Below are positions 1 to 10,449 of a stretch of 64,000 nucleotides of DNA, in pieces. The stretch is taken from contig CAJNOP010000013.1 of assembly GCA_905250075.1 (NCBI GenBank), positions 3,614,706 through 3,678,705 of the forward strand, in the 5' to 3' direction. The DNA is from Rotaria sp. Silwood1. Lineage: Eukaryota; Rotifera; Eurotatoria; Philodinida; Philodinidae. Every line of letters starts with the position of its first letter. The first letter of the stretch is position 1. The notes beneath the pieces were generated by a model. It ran no database searches. It had not been told where the DNA came from and worked only from the letters and a program-made list of their open reading frames with translations. The position numbers and the translations under genes were made by a program.

Positions 1-234
1 ACTTTAGTTAACATCAGATAAAATTACGCTACAAAATACTGCATTGTATAAATCCGTTCATTTATATAGTCAAATCTATACATAAAAAGATATCAAATAT
101 TTGTATTCGCAAGATGTTTTTTTTTTTGAATATCGACAAATGAAAAAGTTTGTTAAATATAATTTCATAGAAAAAAAATATCTCATGAAGATTTTTATTA
201 AAGAACATTAATTAATTGATAATAACAAAAAAGA

Positions 235-725
235 TTTATATTGTCGTATGAACCAAATCATGTAAACTTATTGGCATCCATTTTGTTATTTTCAAATTGA
301 AATATAATATTTTGATCAATATAAATCTTAGCATTTTCAAATTAATAAATTTGTTTTCCCTGAAAATGTTCGATTTGGTATTGATAAAAACGATTGATTA
401 TGTTTAGTAGCTTCTTTTTCAACACGACCTTTAATTGATGAAATAATAGTTGATGATGATATTTTAATACTACAATTATTAATAGTCTATAATAAATGGT
501 AAACATAATAAACTAAAATTTATAAAACAAAAATCTTTATCATTAACATTTACATATGACTGAGGTGGAGATGCTTGTGGCATTCTTCGTTCAATCATAA
601 CTAAACTTTTTCTTAATTTTTCTTTTATTATGGTATGATTAACAACTGTTTCTGGAAGTAATAGACGCCAACCAATATACCATTGTTGAATTTCTGGTTA
701 ATATGGATTTGTATTTAATCAAACA
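235..725 (-). pseudogene. TFIP11-like splicing factor, broken 3' part
   Basis: On the minus strand two exon-like stretches encode pieces of the C-terminal half of tuftelin-interacting protein 11 (TFIP11/STIP), a G-patch factor of the spliceosomal intron-lariat complex. The first (about 725-545) reads around EIQQWYIGWRLLLPETVV and ends in an SLVMIERRM-like segment. This matches the family pattern in which a WY-GW-PE block is followed by an IK-K--AL-MMNRA helix. After a short GT-AG intron, the second (about 490-235) reads VEKEATKHNQSFLSIPNR and then, in another frame, ENAKIYIDQNIIFQFENNK. This matches the family's C-terminal 'VPNRTFEGKQ...IYIDRGVIFVQGEK' region. At least two in-frame stops replace expected tryptophans (near 690-712) and one frameshift lies in the second exon, so the copy is dead. 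Its N-terminal part lies 5 kb away at 5516-5975, same strand. Identification is by recalled family motifs. Confidence 0.7.
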
Positions 726-1804
726 TTAAGTACCTAAAAAAAAGAATTTTCAAAATAAATTTTTTTCTAACAAACGAAAATTCTAAAGTGATTCACTTCG
801 TTTGCTTCCATATATAAGTGATCATCGACGTAGCATAACTTCCAAAGTTTTTCTGTTCATGTTTAGATTTAGCCGGGATAGACAATTTGCAGTAGGCTGC
901 TTCTGCAGGAGTTTAGTTCTCGAAAAACTTATATACAAATGTCGGACGCTGTTCGATTTATCAGTTATGATCGTTTAAAAAAATTCTCTGAGAGTAAGAC
1001 ATTTCCTAAAAACGTAAAGCAAAGCCGTCTATTTCTCGAAATATTCCATATCCAAAAAAGCAGTGATTTACGACGGAAGAACACAATAACTGGATCAACT
1101 TCGAAACCAAATGTCTTGCGCAAGATATATTTATTTTTTTGTGACACAATCAGGATCCTCCTCTAATGACTAGCAAACTTGCCGATAGGTTTGAAGCTCT
1201 TTGTCTTAGGTTTTTCGAAAATACTATGCTCTCATTCAAACAGCGGTAACTTTTTACCGGAAGGCCATAGAGTCGAATCTTTTCAAGCTTGCTTTAGTCT
1301 CGTCGAGACCTACTCGTAGCCATAATATAAAATCGAATGGCTTCTAACAGTTAGGTACGTTCTCTTATTATAGAAATGCAATATCAAGATAAATGAAACT
1401 TAATAAATGATATAGTCTAATTGAGATCTTCATATGAATAAAGTTTCAGTTCAAAAATTCAAAATTTAGTTTATTCAAGAACTCTATTTCTGCACGAGAA
1501 ATGTAATAAAAAGTTTTTATCTCAAACAAATCTAACCATTACTAGGAAATCTTTCAATTTTATACTACTCTAATGATCTTTTGCATATTAGAAAAACATA
1601 TGGGTAAAAAATAAAAACAAAACTAAATAAACATACTTGAAACTATTTTGGAAAAAAAGCTTGTTAGTGCAGCTCCAGAGGAGCTGAAATGTGGAACTCA
1701 CGTATATCTTTGAAACTTGTTATTCTGATGCCTGATTTTTAAACTGCGAAATAACTTTTTTTCGAGTATTTATTAAAGCATTGATATATTATATATAATC
1801 GAAA
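726..1804. other. Non-coding stretch, no gene recognised
   Basis: AT-rich sequence. Small open frames near 939-1166 exist on both strands and match nothing I know. A short perfect palindrome (arm CAGCTCC) sits at about 1670-1687. I see no promoter, RNA gene or repeat ends here. Confidence 0.5.
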
Positions 1805-1931
1805 GGGTGGGTGTGGATGTGGATGTGGATGTGGATGCGAATGAAGAGATTGCAACAGTCACACATCCGCACACCCACCCACACCCGCATCCACACACCC
1901 ACACCCACACCCACACCCCACACCCACACCC
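1805..1931. repeat. Telomere-like hairpin (G-rich arm, then C-rich arm)
   Basis: The left arm is a run of GGGTGGGTGTGGATGTGG-type units. After a spacer of about 25 bases, the right arm is a longer run of CACACCCACACCC units. The two arms are inverted relative to each other, so the strand can fold on itself. The unit is close to the bdelloid telomere repeat TGTGGG (recalled from the literature). The order G-rich then C-rich is what two chromosome ends fused head to head would give. F-box-like coding sequence starts within about 10 bases of the right edge, so this element marks the truncated end of that gene. The proline/histidine-rich open frame across the arms is a by-product of the repeat. 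Confidence 0.75.
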
Positions 1932-1934
1932 TAA

Positions 1935-3281
1935 TTCGTTATCACTAGTCAATTTTCAATCAGTAACACTTTTACAACATTTAACAGGTATAGTTGTGAA
2001 TTTTTATTTGTTTTCATGAACTACTGGCATTTTTGATTTGTACATTTAAGGTGATACTATACTCCTTCGTCTTATTGATCAAATCGCACATCTTACAGTC
2101 GATATTACTGATAAAATAGGTGAAATACCTGGTGGAAATGAATTAAACATGTTTGCATTGATACTATCTATTAGTAAATGTTTAATTGATTTGACATTTA
2201 CTCGACGCACAGAAATTTCATTTTCTAATCTACCAGCAACAAGTTGTGTGTCTTCAACTCTAACTAAATTGAAAATTACTGTAAATACTTTTGATGATTG
2301 TCTTTATCTTCTTGATGGATGTCTTCAACAATTGTCTATATTGATCATTCATATAATTGAAATTAGCGATTCATCATCGAATATAGATAATACAGTAAGT
2401 ATAAATAATCTATCTTTGAAATTTAATGATTGATTCGTTTTCCTTAGAAAAATCTTCCAAAGTTGAAATGTTTAACACTAACATCGTATTGGTATACATA
2501 TTTTTATAACAATCGTATTGTTCCATTACTTCATCGAATGTTAAATCTTGAAGAATTAACATTATTTCTTTCGATAATAAGAAATGAATCGACTTATATT
2601 GATGGCACTCAATTATACTATGATTTTCTCATTAATATTCCACGACTAAACAAATTTATTTTTAGTATACACACTCATATTATCAACAACCACATTAAAA
2701 TTGATCTTCTATCGAAGAACGATATTCTCAATAGTTTCATCGAAAGAGGGTATCAACAAGTGGATTCGTACACTGATGAGAAACTCACGTATAATAGAGG
2801 CTACTGTCATGTCTATTCACTTCCATATCATTTCAACGATTTTATATTTATGACCAGTGGTTTTCAAGGTGGTTTGTTCAATAAAGTTCGATGGTTGGTA
2901 ATGTTAGATATGCGTCCATTTGAAAATGAATTATTTCAAGTCATCTCACAATGTTTTCCTTTTCTTCAAAGATTATCCATTACTAATTTGCAATCACAAA
3001 AAAATAACCAACATTCGTCTACATTTATTACATTTCCTCATCTGTTCGAACTCGATCTTAAGAGGGCACATATTGACTACGTCGTACAATTTCTCTTTGA
3101 TAAAAACACTAGTTTACCTCGTGTGACACATCTCACCATTCGATATGAAACATTAGCAATTGTAACACAAGGTTTTACCAATGATGCAGCACGTCTCACT
3201 TGTGCTAAAATAAGATGTCTTGTTGTAAAAGAATCATTTGTTCGCCCAGAAAAATTTCTTTCGTATTTTTCTTCATTGTAA
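1935..3281 (+). pseudogene. F-box-like/LRR-like bdelloid family gene, 5'-truncated
   Basis: Three exons can be followed: about 1935-1991, 2053-2394 and 2448-3281, joined by GT-AG introns 1992-2052 and 2395-2447 at positions equivalent to those of the second copy at 36-39 kb. The protein has the family landmarks SLVNFQ, FDDCLYLLDG, RIVPLLHRM, FIERGY, CHVYSLPYHF, GGLFNKVR, HIDYVVQFLF and FTNDAARLTCAK, and ends YFSSL. The N-terminal F-box-like part (the 'LLTI--KL' segment) and about 90 following residues are absent. Homology begins exactly where the telomere-like hairpin ends. What remains, about 410 codons, has no stop or frameshift, so it decayed little after truncation. Function is unknown; the repeated leucine pattern suggests a leucine-rich-repeat-like substrate-recognition region of an F-box protein. 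Whether it is transcribed cannot be judged. Confidence 0.7.
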
Positions 3282-3833
3282 ATATTAGTGTTGTAAACAT
3301 TGTTATCAATAAATAGATATACTATAAGAAAGTTGAATATATTGGTCACGATAATTAATTGATTCTTGCAGAAATTATTGATTGTGTTTTATTTTTATTG
3401 GCATAACAACTCTCGATAAAGTAAAAATATGCAAATAAAAAAAAACATGAGAATTAAATAATTATCTATATTCTAAATTTGAAAAGTATATTCGACAACA
3501 TACAATCATTTTGTTTCGAAAAAGATTTTATAGCAAATATTAAAAAAAATTTTAACAAACATATTGCTTTAATAGTAACGAGGAGGCTATGTTCTGACTT
3601 GCGAACAAAACTTCAGCAAATTAGCAGAAATGTTCGCTATTGGCAAACGTAATAAAAATGAGGATAGTTTCATTTTTTACAAGCATTATTAAATAGGTAT
3701 ACATTATTATCATCAAATTTAGCAAATATTGGTTCATCATTTTGTCGGTCATCATTAACACAGATCCACAACACATTTAAAATGTAATGGTACAATATCA
3801 AGTAAAACTCAATATGATTTTAAAAAATAACGA
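3282..3833. other. Non-coding spacer
   Basis: 3' flank of the truncated F-box-like gene. An AATAAA-type signal (near 3308) lies soon after the stop. No other feature recognised. Confidence 0.5.
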
Positions 3834-3916
3834 GAGTGTGGGTGTGAGTGCATATGTGTGTTGGCGTGTGGGTATTGGTGTTCATTCTCTTTTGACTCAT
3901 ATTCACACCCACACTC
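3834..3916. repeat. Telomere-like hairpin with 14-base perfect ends
   Basis: Begins GAGTGTGGGTGTGA (3834-3847) and ends with its exact reverse complement TCACACCCACACTC (3903-3916). The inner left arm continues with GTGTG/GTGTGGG units. G-rich left and C-rich right, the same polarity as the hairpins at 1.8, 4.2, 34.1 and 48.3 kb. No coding capacity. Confidence 0.8.
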
Positions 3917-4163
3917 TTTTTCTGACGAAAAATGACTGTTTTTGAGAGGTCCTTAATATACATTATTTTATGATAAATTAAATATAAAAAAATTTATCAG
4001 TTTTAACATTTTTTTCATTTATCAATTTATCCATGTTATTCATTTTTCTTTGTTATATATAATGATCATATACATGTATTTATTCTTCTCAGAGAACAAT
4101 AAAACTGAGTATTTCAAAGATTATATCATATAAGATCGAAACTATTAATGTTTTCATCATAAA

Positions 4164-4226
4164 GGGTGTGGGTGTTCCTGTGGGTACCTTAATTCATTAC
4201 ACGATGCGCATACCCACACCCACATC
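4164..4226. repeat. Telomere-like hairpin
   Basis: The left arm GGGTGTGGGTGTTCCTGTGG (4164-4183) faces the right arm TACCCACACCCACATC (4211-4226), with a spacer of about 27 bases. Same G-then-C polarity as its relatives. Its right edge abuts, within five bases, the left arm of the long inverted repeat at 4231-4800. Confidence 0.75.
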
Positions 4227-4230
4227 TGCC

Positions 4231-4800
4231 AAACGTTTATATCTCAATAAATCCAGTTGTTCTTTCTACCTAGAATTGTACACATTAGGTGCTATATGTA
4301 TCACTAGAAAAATCTCCCAAAAATCATTTAGATATAGAATAATATCATTTTTTTTCTATATCAAATCTTACACTTTCTGTTTGTAAATATTGTCCTTCGT
4401 ATATATCTAATTTCACTAATATTCAAATAATACGAAATCATCAGGTTAATAGAAGAAATTTTCTGATATATACATATAGAGTATTGATAAATCTTTCAGT
4501 ATTCACTCTTATAGTGATACAGCGAAGTCGAATTTATATTATTAACGTTTTTGATACTCACAAGCGTTGCTTCTAATACTAAATCTGTCACATTTAGTCA
4601 AGATGATGAAAAATCGTGACTGAAAATATTTTCCTTTTCGTTTATGCTGTTATCTGTACCATTTATCCAATACAGAAAAAAATGATATTATTCTATATCT
4701 AAATGATTTTTGGGATATTTTTCTAGTGATACATATAGCTCCTAATGTGTACAATGCTAGGTAGAAAGAACAACTAGATTTATTGAGATATAAACGTTTG
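4231..4800. repeat. Long inverted repeat, about 130-base arms (foldback/MITE-like)
   Basis: Arms at about 4231-4360 and 4675-4800 are close reverse complements. Both read KRLYLNKSSCSF...YTLGAICITRK in opposite strands, which is the repeat and not a gene. The outer ends are AAACGTTTATATCTC and its complement. The 315-base centre contains nothing I recognise. Size and layout fit a non-autonomous DNA element or foldback; no clear target-site duplication is visible. Confidence 0.75.
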
Positions 4801-5264
4801 ACGAGACATGTGGTGACGAGAATATTATATCGTCGTATTTCGTGTTTACTATAAGCTATAATACTAAAACTTTTGTGAAACATTCCTGAATCTATGAGTA
4901 TGTTGAAAACAAATTTTCAAGTGAATCGGTCAATGTAAAGGTGATATTTTAGTATGACGAAGTGAAAATCATCATAGTTGTGATTCGGTCGATATCCATT
5001 AACAGGCTGATATCTCAGCAACCCAAAAGATTTTCCTGATGAAAATTTTATTTGAGAAAGCTGAAGATTCAAGCTTTTGAATGGTAGATTTTCCAACTTT
5101 CAAAGTGGTTGTATGACTGAGATATAACCAATGCAAGATAACGATAGTGTTTGGTGTATAACTCTGTTCTATTACATTGAATTGATGTCGGATTAGTGTC
5201 TATGATCAGCGTTTATCAGTACTCACATGCAGCCAAAATCTCAAGCCAAAAGCTTGAAATATTG
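4801..5264. other. Non-coding stretch, possibly body of a Tc1/mariner-type MITE
   Basis: No coding signal. The right side runs into the Tc1/mariner-like terminus at 5275-5302, so part of this stretch may belong to that element. The opposite end could not be found. Confidence 0.3.
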
Positions 5265-5274
5265 ATAAAGTTCA

Positions 5275-5302
5275 GGGGGTGAGGGACTTTTGGCCAGGAC
5301 TA
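5275..5302. mobile_element. Solo Tc1/mariner-like inverted-terminal-repeat end
   Basis: The sequence GGGGGTGAGGGACTTTTGGC followed by CAGGACTATA and more TA bases resembles the end of a Tc1/mariner (IS630 superfamily) element. Many of these finish in 'ACTTTTGGCCAGGACTGTA' next to a TA target. Only one end is visible, so this is a remnant or a MITE with a degraded left end. Confidence 0.4.
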
Positions 5303-5515
5303 TAAATATATTGTTGTTTAGGTACTTTTTAAAGAAACAAAGAAAAAATAACATAAAGCCTTGTTTTTTCCATAATATGCAATTTTATATTACTACTCAT
5401 TGTTGTAAACTCGGACCAGAATTTTTTTTTCGATGTTCGTATTGATCTATCAAGTACAGGTTCTATAAAAATAAATTAATTAATTAAAGTCAGAGAAAAA
5501 GACCAGATTAGTTAC

Positions 5516-5975
5516 CTTGACTAGACATAACATGATTTGGATCTTCATTGCCATTTCGACCAACTGCATCTTTACCTTGAGGTTTAACAACTTGAATAAG
5601 TACAGTTCAACCCTGAAGATTTTTTTCCCAAACACAACCTTTTCCGTAGCCCATCTAAATATATCGATATTGATTTATTTGTAAAAAACAAACAAGTTCT
5701 GTTATTTCTATAAGATAGAATCTTGAACAAAAAACACGACCGCTTCTTCTCTAATAGAATCTCGAGTAAAATAATCATTGATAAAAACATACTTTCATTA
5801 ATAGTTTTAAACTAATACCTTTAGTGTACTTTTCAAATGCACCGAAATCATCATCACTTATATGAACATTTCTTTTTCTTATTTTTTCAATAAATTGCAT
5901 ATCATCATTATATTCGACGTCACTGGAATTCATGTTCATAAAACCTGCTTTCATTATTGTTGCTGTTCTGGATGC
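5516..5975 (-). pseudogene. TFIP11-like splicing factor, broken 5' part with G-patch
   Basis: Two minus-strand exon stretches resemble the N-terminal half of TFIP11. The first (about 5975-5793) ends FGAFEKYTKGISLKLLMK, matching the family's 'FGSWERHTKGIGQKLLQK'. A GT-AG intron (5792-5655) follows, and the second exon (5654-5516) starts exactly at MGYGKG and continues KNLQG, then VVKPQGKDAVGRNG. This corresponds to the G-patch 'MGYVPGRGLGKNAQG' and following 'KGKGAVGAYG'. One stop falls after KNLQG and the glycines of the GLG motif are changed, so it is decayed. Together with 235-725 (same strand) it implies one ancestral gene read right to left. The expected middle part of about 400 residues is missing, and a 4.7-kb block of repeats and an F-box-like gene lies between. 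Confidence 0.75.
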
Positions 5976-6734
5976 TATACTTGTTCACAATGCACATACT
6001 CGATCAATGATCAGTTAAAGAAAATAAAAAATAATTAATTAGTGGTCATAATCACTCTATCATACAGACGTTTTAGAGGTAGCTCGGAAATCTTATGATC
6101 AATTTTTTGACTATTTTCGACTGTTTAGTCGTCCGTTTGGATCAAACGTGATATTTTTCGGACTACTCAACGGAAAACAAGATGCAAGAGAAGAAGTCGA
6201 AAATGACCAAAGAATGATCATCTGATTTTCGAGCAACCTTTATATACATGTGCGTATATATATATGTCATTTTCTTCTCGAGTGCTTTTAATATAGTATT
6301 TCAAGTTTCTTCAGATTTTATAATGTTATAAATATAATTCGTATAAAGATTCTTTCTAATGCTTTATGAATGTGACGAATGAAAGACTTTGAGCACAAAA
6401 AAACTTTAACTTCTTTAGATCGGTGAAAACTTCGTTCATAACTAAGCAAATTGTTGATTCATAACATCGATTGGTGATTGAATTTTTTTTGTTGATGATA
6501 TAAAGTACAACCTACTTAAATATAATCGAAAACATACAAAAGCATTAAGAAATCTTTAAAGTTGTTATTTTAATTATAATAATATATGAATATATGAACA
6601 ACGAAAATAATTCATTCAATCTAAATCATAAAACCTGAAATTCCTGGTTGATTTTCCTGTCATTCCATATATCTTAAAATTAACTAATTAGCTAAAAGCT
6701 TCCATTTGAGTGTAATTATTGTACTATCATGCAA
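5976..6734. other. Non-coding spacer
   Basis: AT-rich DNA upstream of the TFIP11-like remnant. A (TA)n-like run lies at about 6247-6263. No gene or RNA signature recognised. Confidence 0.45.
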
Positions 6735-7300
6735 CGACATATAACATGGAATACAAAAGTAATTGCACAAATGTCGGCCTATATTTCTTTTTAAAGAAAG
6801 AATGTTAACAGAAAAGATTTTGTATTAAAATTTTACCAATATTTTTCTAATTTTTACTGATTTATCATATAGATCATGTAATCAACTGAAATATGATTTT
6901 AACTTTTTTTCCCAGCAAAATTGAACAATTTTCTTCGTTTGTTTCTTTTACTAGTCATCATAACAAGGATCGATTCTTTCAATATCTTAGTGACTTCAGA
7001 ACACTCCAGTGCTACAGCACTATTGCGAATTCATGTAAACTATTTTTCATCATCTAAAATAACATTAAACTCACGAGAGATGGTTTTATAAGTCTGTTCA
7101 TGGTTTTTTTTTCTAGCCTTGTTTTTTTCTTAAGCTTTATTATGTATGAACGTATGATGAACAGATGTTATATACGATCTGATAGAAAAAAACCCTCTAT
7201 CTACTGATACAATAAAAGTTTTATTTTAGCATCGTTCTATCGAAGACGAATATTGGCCAATATTTGTGCTATTACTTTTGCATTATAAATTACTTAAAGG
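6735..7300. repeat. Inverted-repeat element with AATACAAAAGTAATTGCACA-type ends
   Basis: The left end ACAAAAGTAATTGCACAAAT (about 6752-6771) is matched by the reverse complement of the right end near 7258-7285 (ATTTGTGCTATTACTTTTGC). The ends resemble those of the insertion at 36.75-37.64 kb (TGATGCAAAAGTAGTTGGAC) and the terminus at 63.6 kb. GCAAAAGT-containing ends are common among Tc1/mariner-type elements, so a MITE of that class is my best guess. The interior has no open frame of note. Confidence 0.45.
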
Positions 7301-8240
7301 TTTTGTGTTTCGGTGTAATTTTTCATACGAGCTCTGAACAATTTCATATTGTATTGAAGGATCTGAAAATATCAAAAGGACTTATTTATGTTTTTTGTTT
7401 TTCTCAGCTGGTTTATACATCAGTTAATAATTTTAAATGAATTGAAAACAATGTTAGCACATTTACATTATAAATTTATTTGTGTATTGCATCATTATAT
7501 TTCATTTTCTTTCGCATGTGTTATTGAACAGTACTCGAATGTCATGCTCACTTTTAGTATTCCTACATTTATAATCCTTTGATAATGTTTATGGTTTCGA
7601 AATAGATGAACTTAGTCGATAGCCTTGACTAATCAGAAGCGTAAATAGAAATAACAAATGTTTCGAGTGTTGTTGTTTTTCAGTACGCATATATTATCTG
7701 ATCATGGCCCAATCATACATAAAAATAAGGGATTGAAACAAAAAATAAAAACAAGTAATGCGAATAATGATGCACTTATCTCACAGACAGATCAAGGATT
7801 TTAGTTGATTAAATGAGTTGAAATATCCACTATATAATGTACATAATATTAGTGAATGATATGCTAATGAATAGATTGTTTTTCATATAAGTTAGATCGT
7901 TTTATGCAGTAAAGTAAGTCATTATTTAAAGTAATCATACTGCATGTAAGCGAGTTCCTTATCTCTGAGAGTAGAAAAAAATGTATACGACTTTGAATTA
8001 TGTTGAAGGGCAAAAAAAAAGAAGAATATATGTCATCGACGATAATAGTCGTCAAAACATACTAATAAATATATAATAAGTCAATCTGTTCTCATTTGTT
8101 TGAATAAAATAGAGGATTATACAACATACATAGTAAGTATATTATAAGCTTACTAGATAAACATATTTTCCTTAGTATTATAAAACTCTTGAACTAGTTC
8201 ATTTTTGCGTTAAAAATATTTTTAATTTCCGTACGATATC
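7301..8240. other. Non-coding stretch
   Basis: AT-rich. Small open frames at 7388-7582 (plus) and 7864-8055 (minus) have unpatterned, phenylalanine/isoleucine-rich translations. I do not regard them as genes. Confidence 0.45.
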
Positions 8241-8249
8241 AAAAAGGTC

Positions 8250-8727
8250 ATTCAAAATGAACTCATTTTCCCGTTTATCTATTAATTAGCGATTATGGTG
8301 ATATATCGCAATGTGTATCACCACTTATCATTGATTTTCATTCATTAAAGAAAAAAATAACTTCTATTACGATTATTGACGCACTTGATGTACAACCTAA
8401 TTTTGAAACAAGCACTTATTTATATGACAGATTATATTTTCAATACATATTCAACATTTATTTTAGAAGATAATCATATTGATTTTGAACCAGTATGAAA
8501 AGGGAAAAACCTGTTCTAGATTATCTTATTTAATAGATATTAAAACAATCCATATATCTGAACGAAATACGCAAATAATTTATATATCAAAATATGTCAA
8601 TGAAGTTGTTAATATATGGTTAATTAAAGATTTTACTAAAGAAGTATTTCCATTATCTAAAATGACATGGAAAATACTTAAAAGATATGTACTTGAAGAA
8701 ATATTATTCTATGATGAAAACAAATGA
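8250..8727 (+). pseudogene. Decayed coding tract, unidentified
   Basis: A stretch reading DYGDISQCVSPLIIDFHSLK then TSITIIDALDVQPNFE is followed, after stops and frame changes, by NEVVNIWLIKDFTKEVFPLS and TWKILKRYVLEEILFYDE. Composition is protein-like rather than random, but I recognise no family. It may be one gene with the tract at 8853-9530. Internal stops argue for a dead copy. Confidence 0.3.
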
Positions 8728-8852
8728 CCTTGTAATTTAGTATGTTATGCACGCAAATGAATAAATACTTGAATGAATATGTTTTGTTCATTTTTTGTAG
8801 CTTTTCTAAAAAGAAAAACAATTTCGTGATTCATTGATTTCTATTGTTAACA

Positions 8853-9530
8853 GTTCATTATGCATAATTATCAAATTCAACCTAAAACTCGTCTATTAAA
8901 TGATGATATTATTGATGGTGCTGATGAAATTGGTATTATTCTTCTTCGTAGTCCATATCTACGTGCTTGGTGAACTAATAATATACTTCAGACTGATGAA
9001 GCGAGATGATTAGTACAAGGATAGAATGCAACAACATTACAAGTAGTTATTACTGCTGTTGTATTAGTTAATTATTGTATAAATCATCCAAATGACATTT
9101 TCTTATCTACCAGATGATGTTGATTTTGATGAAATACTTGATATTTCAAAAGCAACCGATTGGTCATCAGTAGATAATAAAATTAACAGTGTGAAGGCAG
9201 CACTGCTTCGAAGATCATGCCCATCTTCTCCGGAGGTTGAAGGATACTCCTTCCTTTTTGAGATTTTTGAAGAACAGCTCATCAGAAAACTTTGAAATCT
9301 CTAGGGCAGGTAAATCTTGGCGAATCGAGCAAAACTTGTCATGGACTCATAGTTCCTGAATGCTGTATTCTATCAGATACTGAGATATCAATGGCGCTAA
9401 CTTTCGTCCGAGAACTTATGTTTGATCAAGCTGAAAATTTTTTACTGACATTAGATACTGTTTGGGGTGAGTATCTATTTGTTTTTTGTTCTTCAAATAA
9501 AAAAGATCAAATTACGACAGCATTCTAAAA
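8853..9530 (+). pseudogene. Decayed coding tract, unidentified
   Basis: Reads KTRLLNDDIIDGADEIGIIL, then LLRSPYLRAW interrupted by stops, then TTLQVVITAVVLVNYCINHP. After a frame change it reads SYLPDDVDFDEILDISKATD and further open segments to 9528. Several stops sit where TGG could have stood (TGA/TAG), the usual look of a decaying gene. Family not recognised; strand inferred from the protein-like composition. Confidence 0.3.
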
Positions 9531-9769
9531 AAAACTCATGTTTTTTTGAAAAAAATAACCTTGCATATATAGAATAAACGTAAATTACAAATTTATCCAG
9601 TTAGATATTAAATTTACCGACTCACAGTAACTATTAGATGTTTACAATGAGTCTCATGCTCGTAGTCTTGACATACCCATAGCAGACTATAAATCTCTTC
9701 AAGTTGTCTGTTTGTCTGTCAACCGTTTTTATCGATCTGACATATTTGTTGTAGCCTATTTAGTTTTTA

Positions 9770-9935
9770 CTTTGACATATTAGTTTCAGCGGTAGCAGCA
9801 GCTTCTTTTTTAGGAAGATTATAAAATTTCATAATTTGGCATCTCATTTTAGTCTTAATAAGTTCTACAGTCGGAGTCTTGGAACCTATTGTATCAGCGG
9901 CAGATTTACAGCCGTAGTGCATATCTATACGACAA
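9770..9935 (-). pseudogene. Exon-like fragment, unidentified
   Basis: On the minus strand, an AG acceptor precedes an open stretch containing CKSAADTIGSKTPTVELIKT and FYNLPKKEAAATAETNMSK, then stop. The lysine/alanine-rich ending looks like a true C-terminus. No other exons are found and no family is recognised; it could be a lone exon of a decayed gene. Confidence 0.25.
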
Positions 9936-10449
9936 TAAAAATATGAATAAAAAAAAGAACAACAAAACAAAAATGAGTGAACAATTCCTGTAAACTAATA
10001 ACAAGAAGAATTCATAAGAAAATACGAACAGATATTTAGCGAAAAGAATAATTGTGTTTAGTCAAAATGATAAAGGAAATAATCGTATCTAATTTGTCAG
10101 TTGAAAAGGTACTCGACTATATAGTTGGATAATTGCATTTCCTGTTGAAAACGACGAAGGTTTTTATATTATTGAAAGTTTAGAAAGAAAAAAAAATCTA
10201 ACAAACAGACAACTTGTGTTGATGTTAAGCGATCTGTTTGTACTATATTGTGATGCACTCTTAAAATTCCAGGCTTATCCATTTCTCCGAATTAAGCAGC
10301 CATGACGGCTAGTTTCAACCTTTGCTAAATTTTATCTTTCAGAACAGTGATACGATAAGACGAAAGCGAACGTCATATATTTACACTATGGATTCAATTT
10401 CATAAACGGTTCCTAAATTGAAAGCATAATTTCTGCTTGATATATCTAA

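Noticed and set aside
1807-2019. Histidine/proline-rich 70-aa open frame
   Set aside because: It is the C-rich telomere-like arm read as protein; only its last ~25 codons (from about SLVNFQ) belong to the F-box-like gene.
1805-4226. True chromosome end
   Set aside because: Arrays are short, imperfect and flanked on both sides by unique DNA, so they are interstitial.
4168-4883. Two small proteins sharing KRLYLNKSSCSF on opposite strands
   Set aside because: They are the two arms of one inverted repeat, not related genes.
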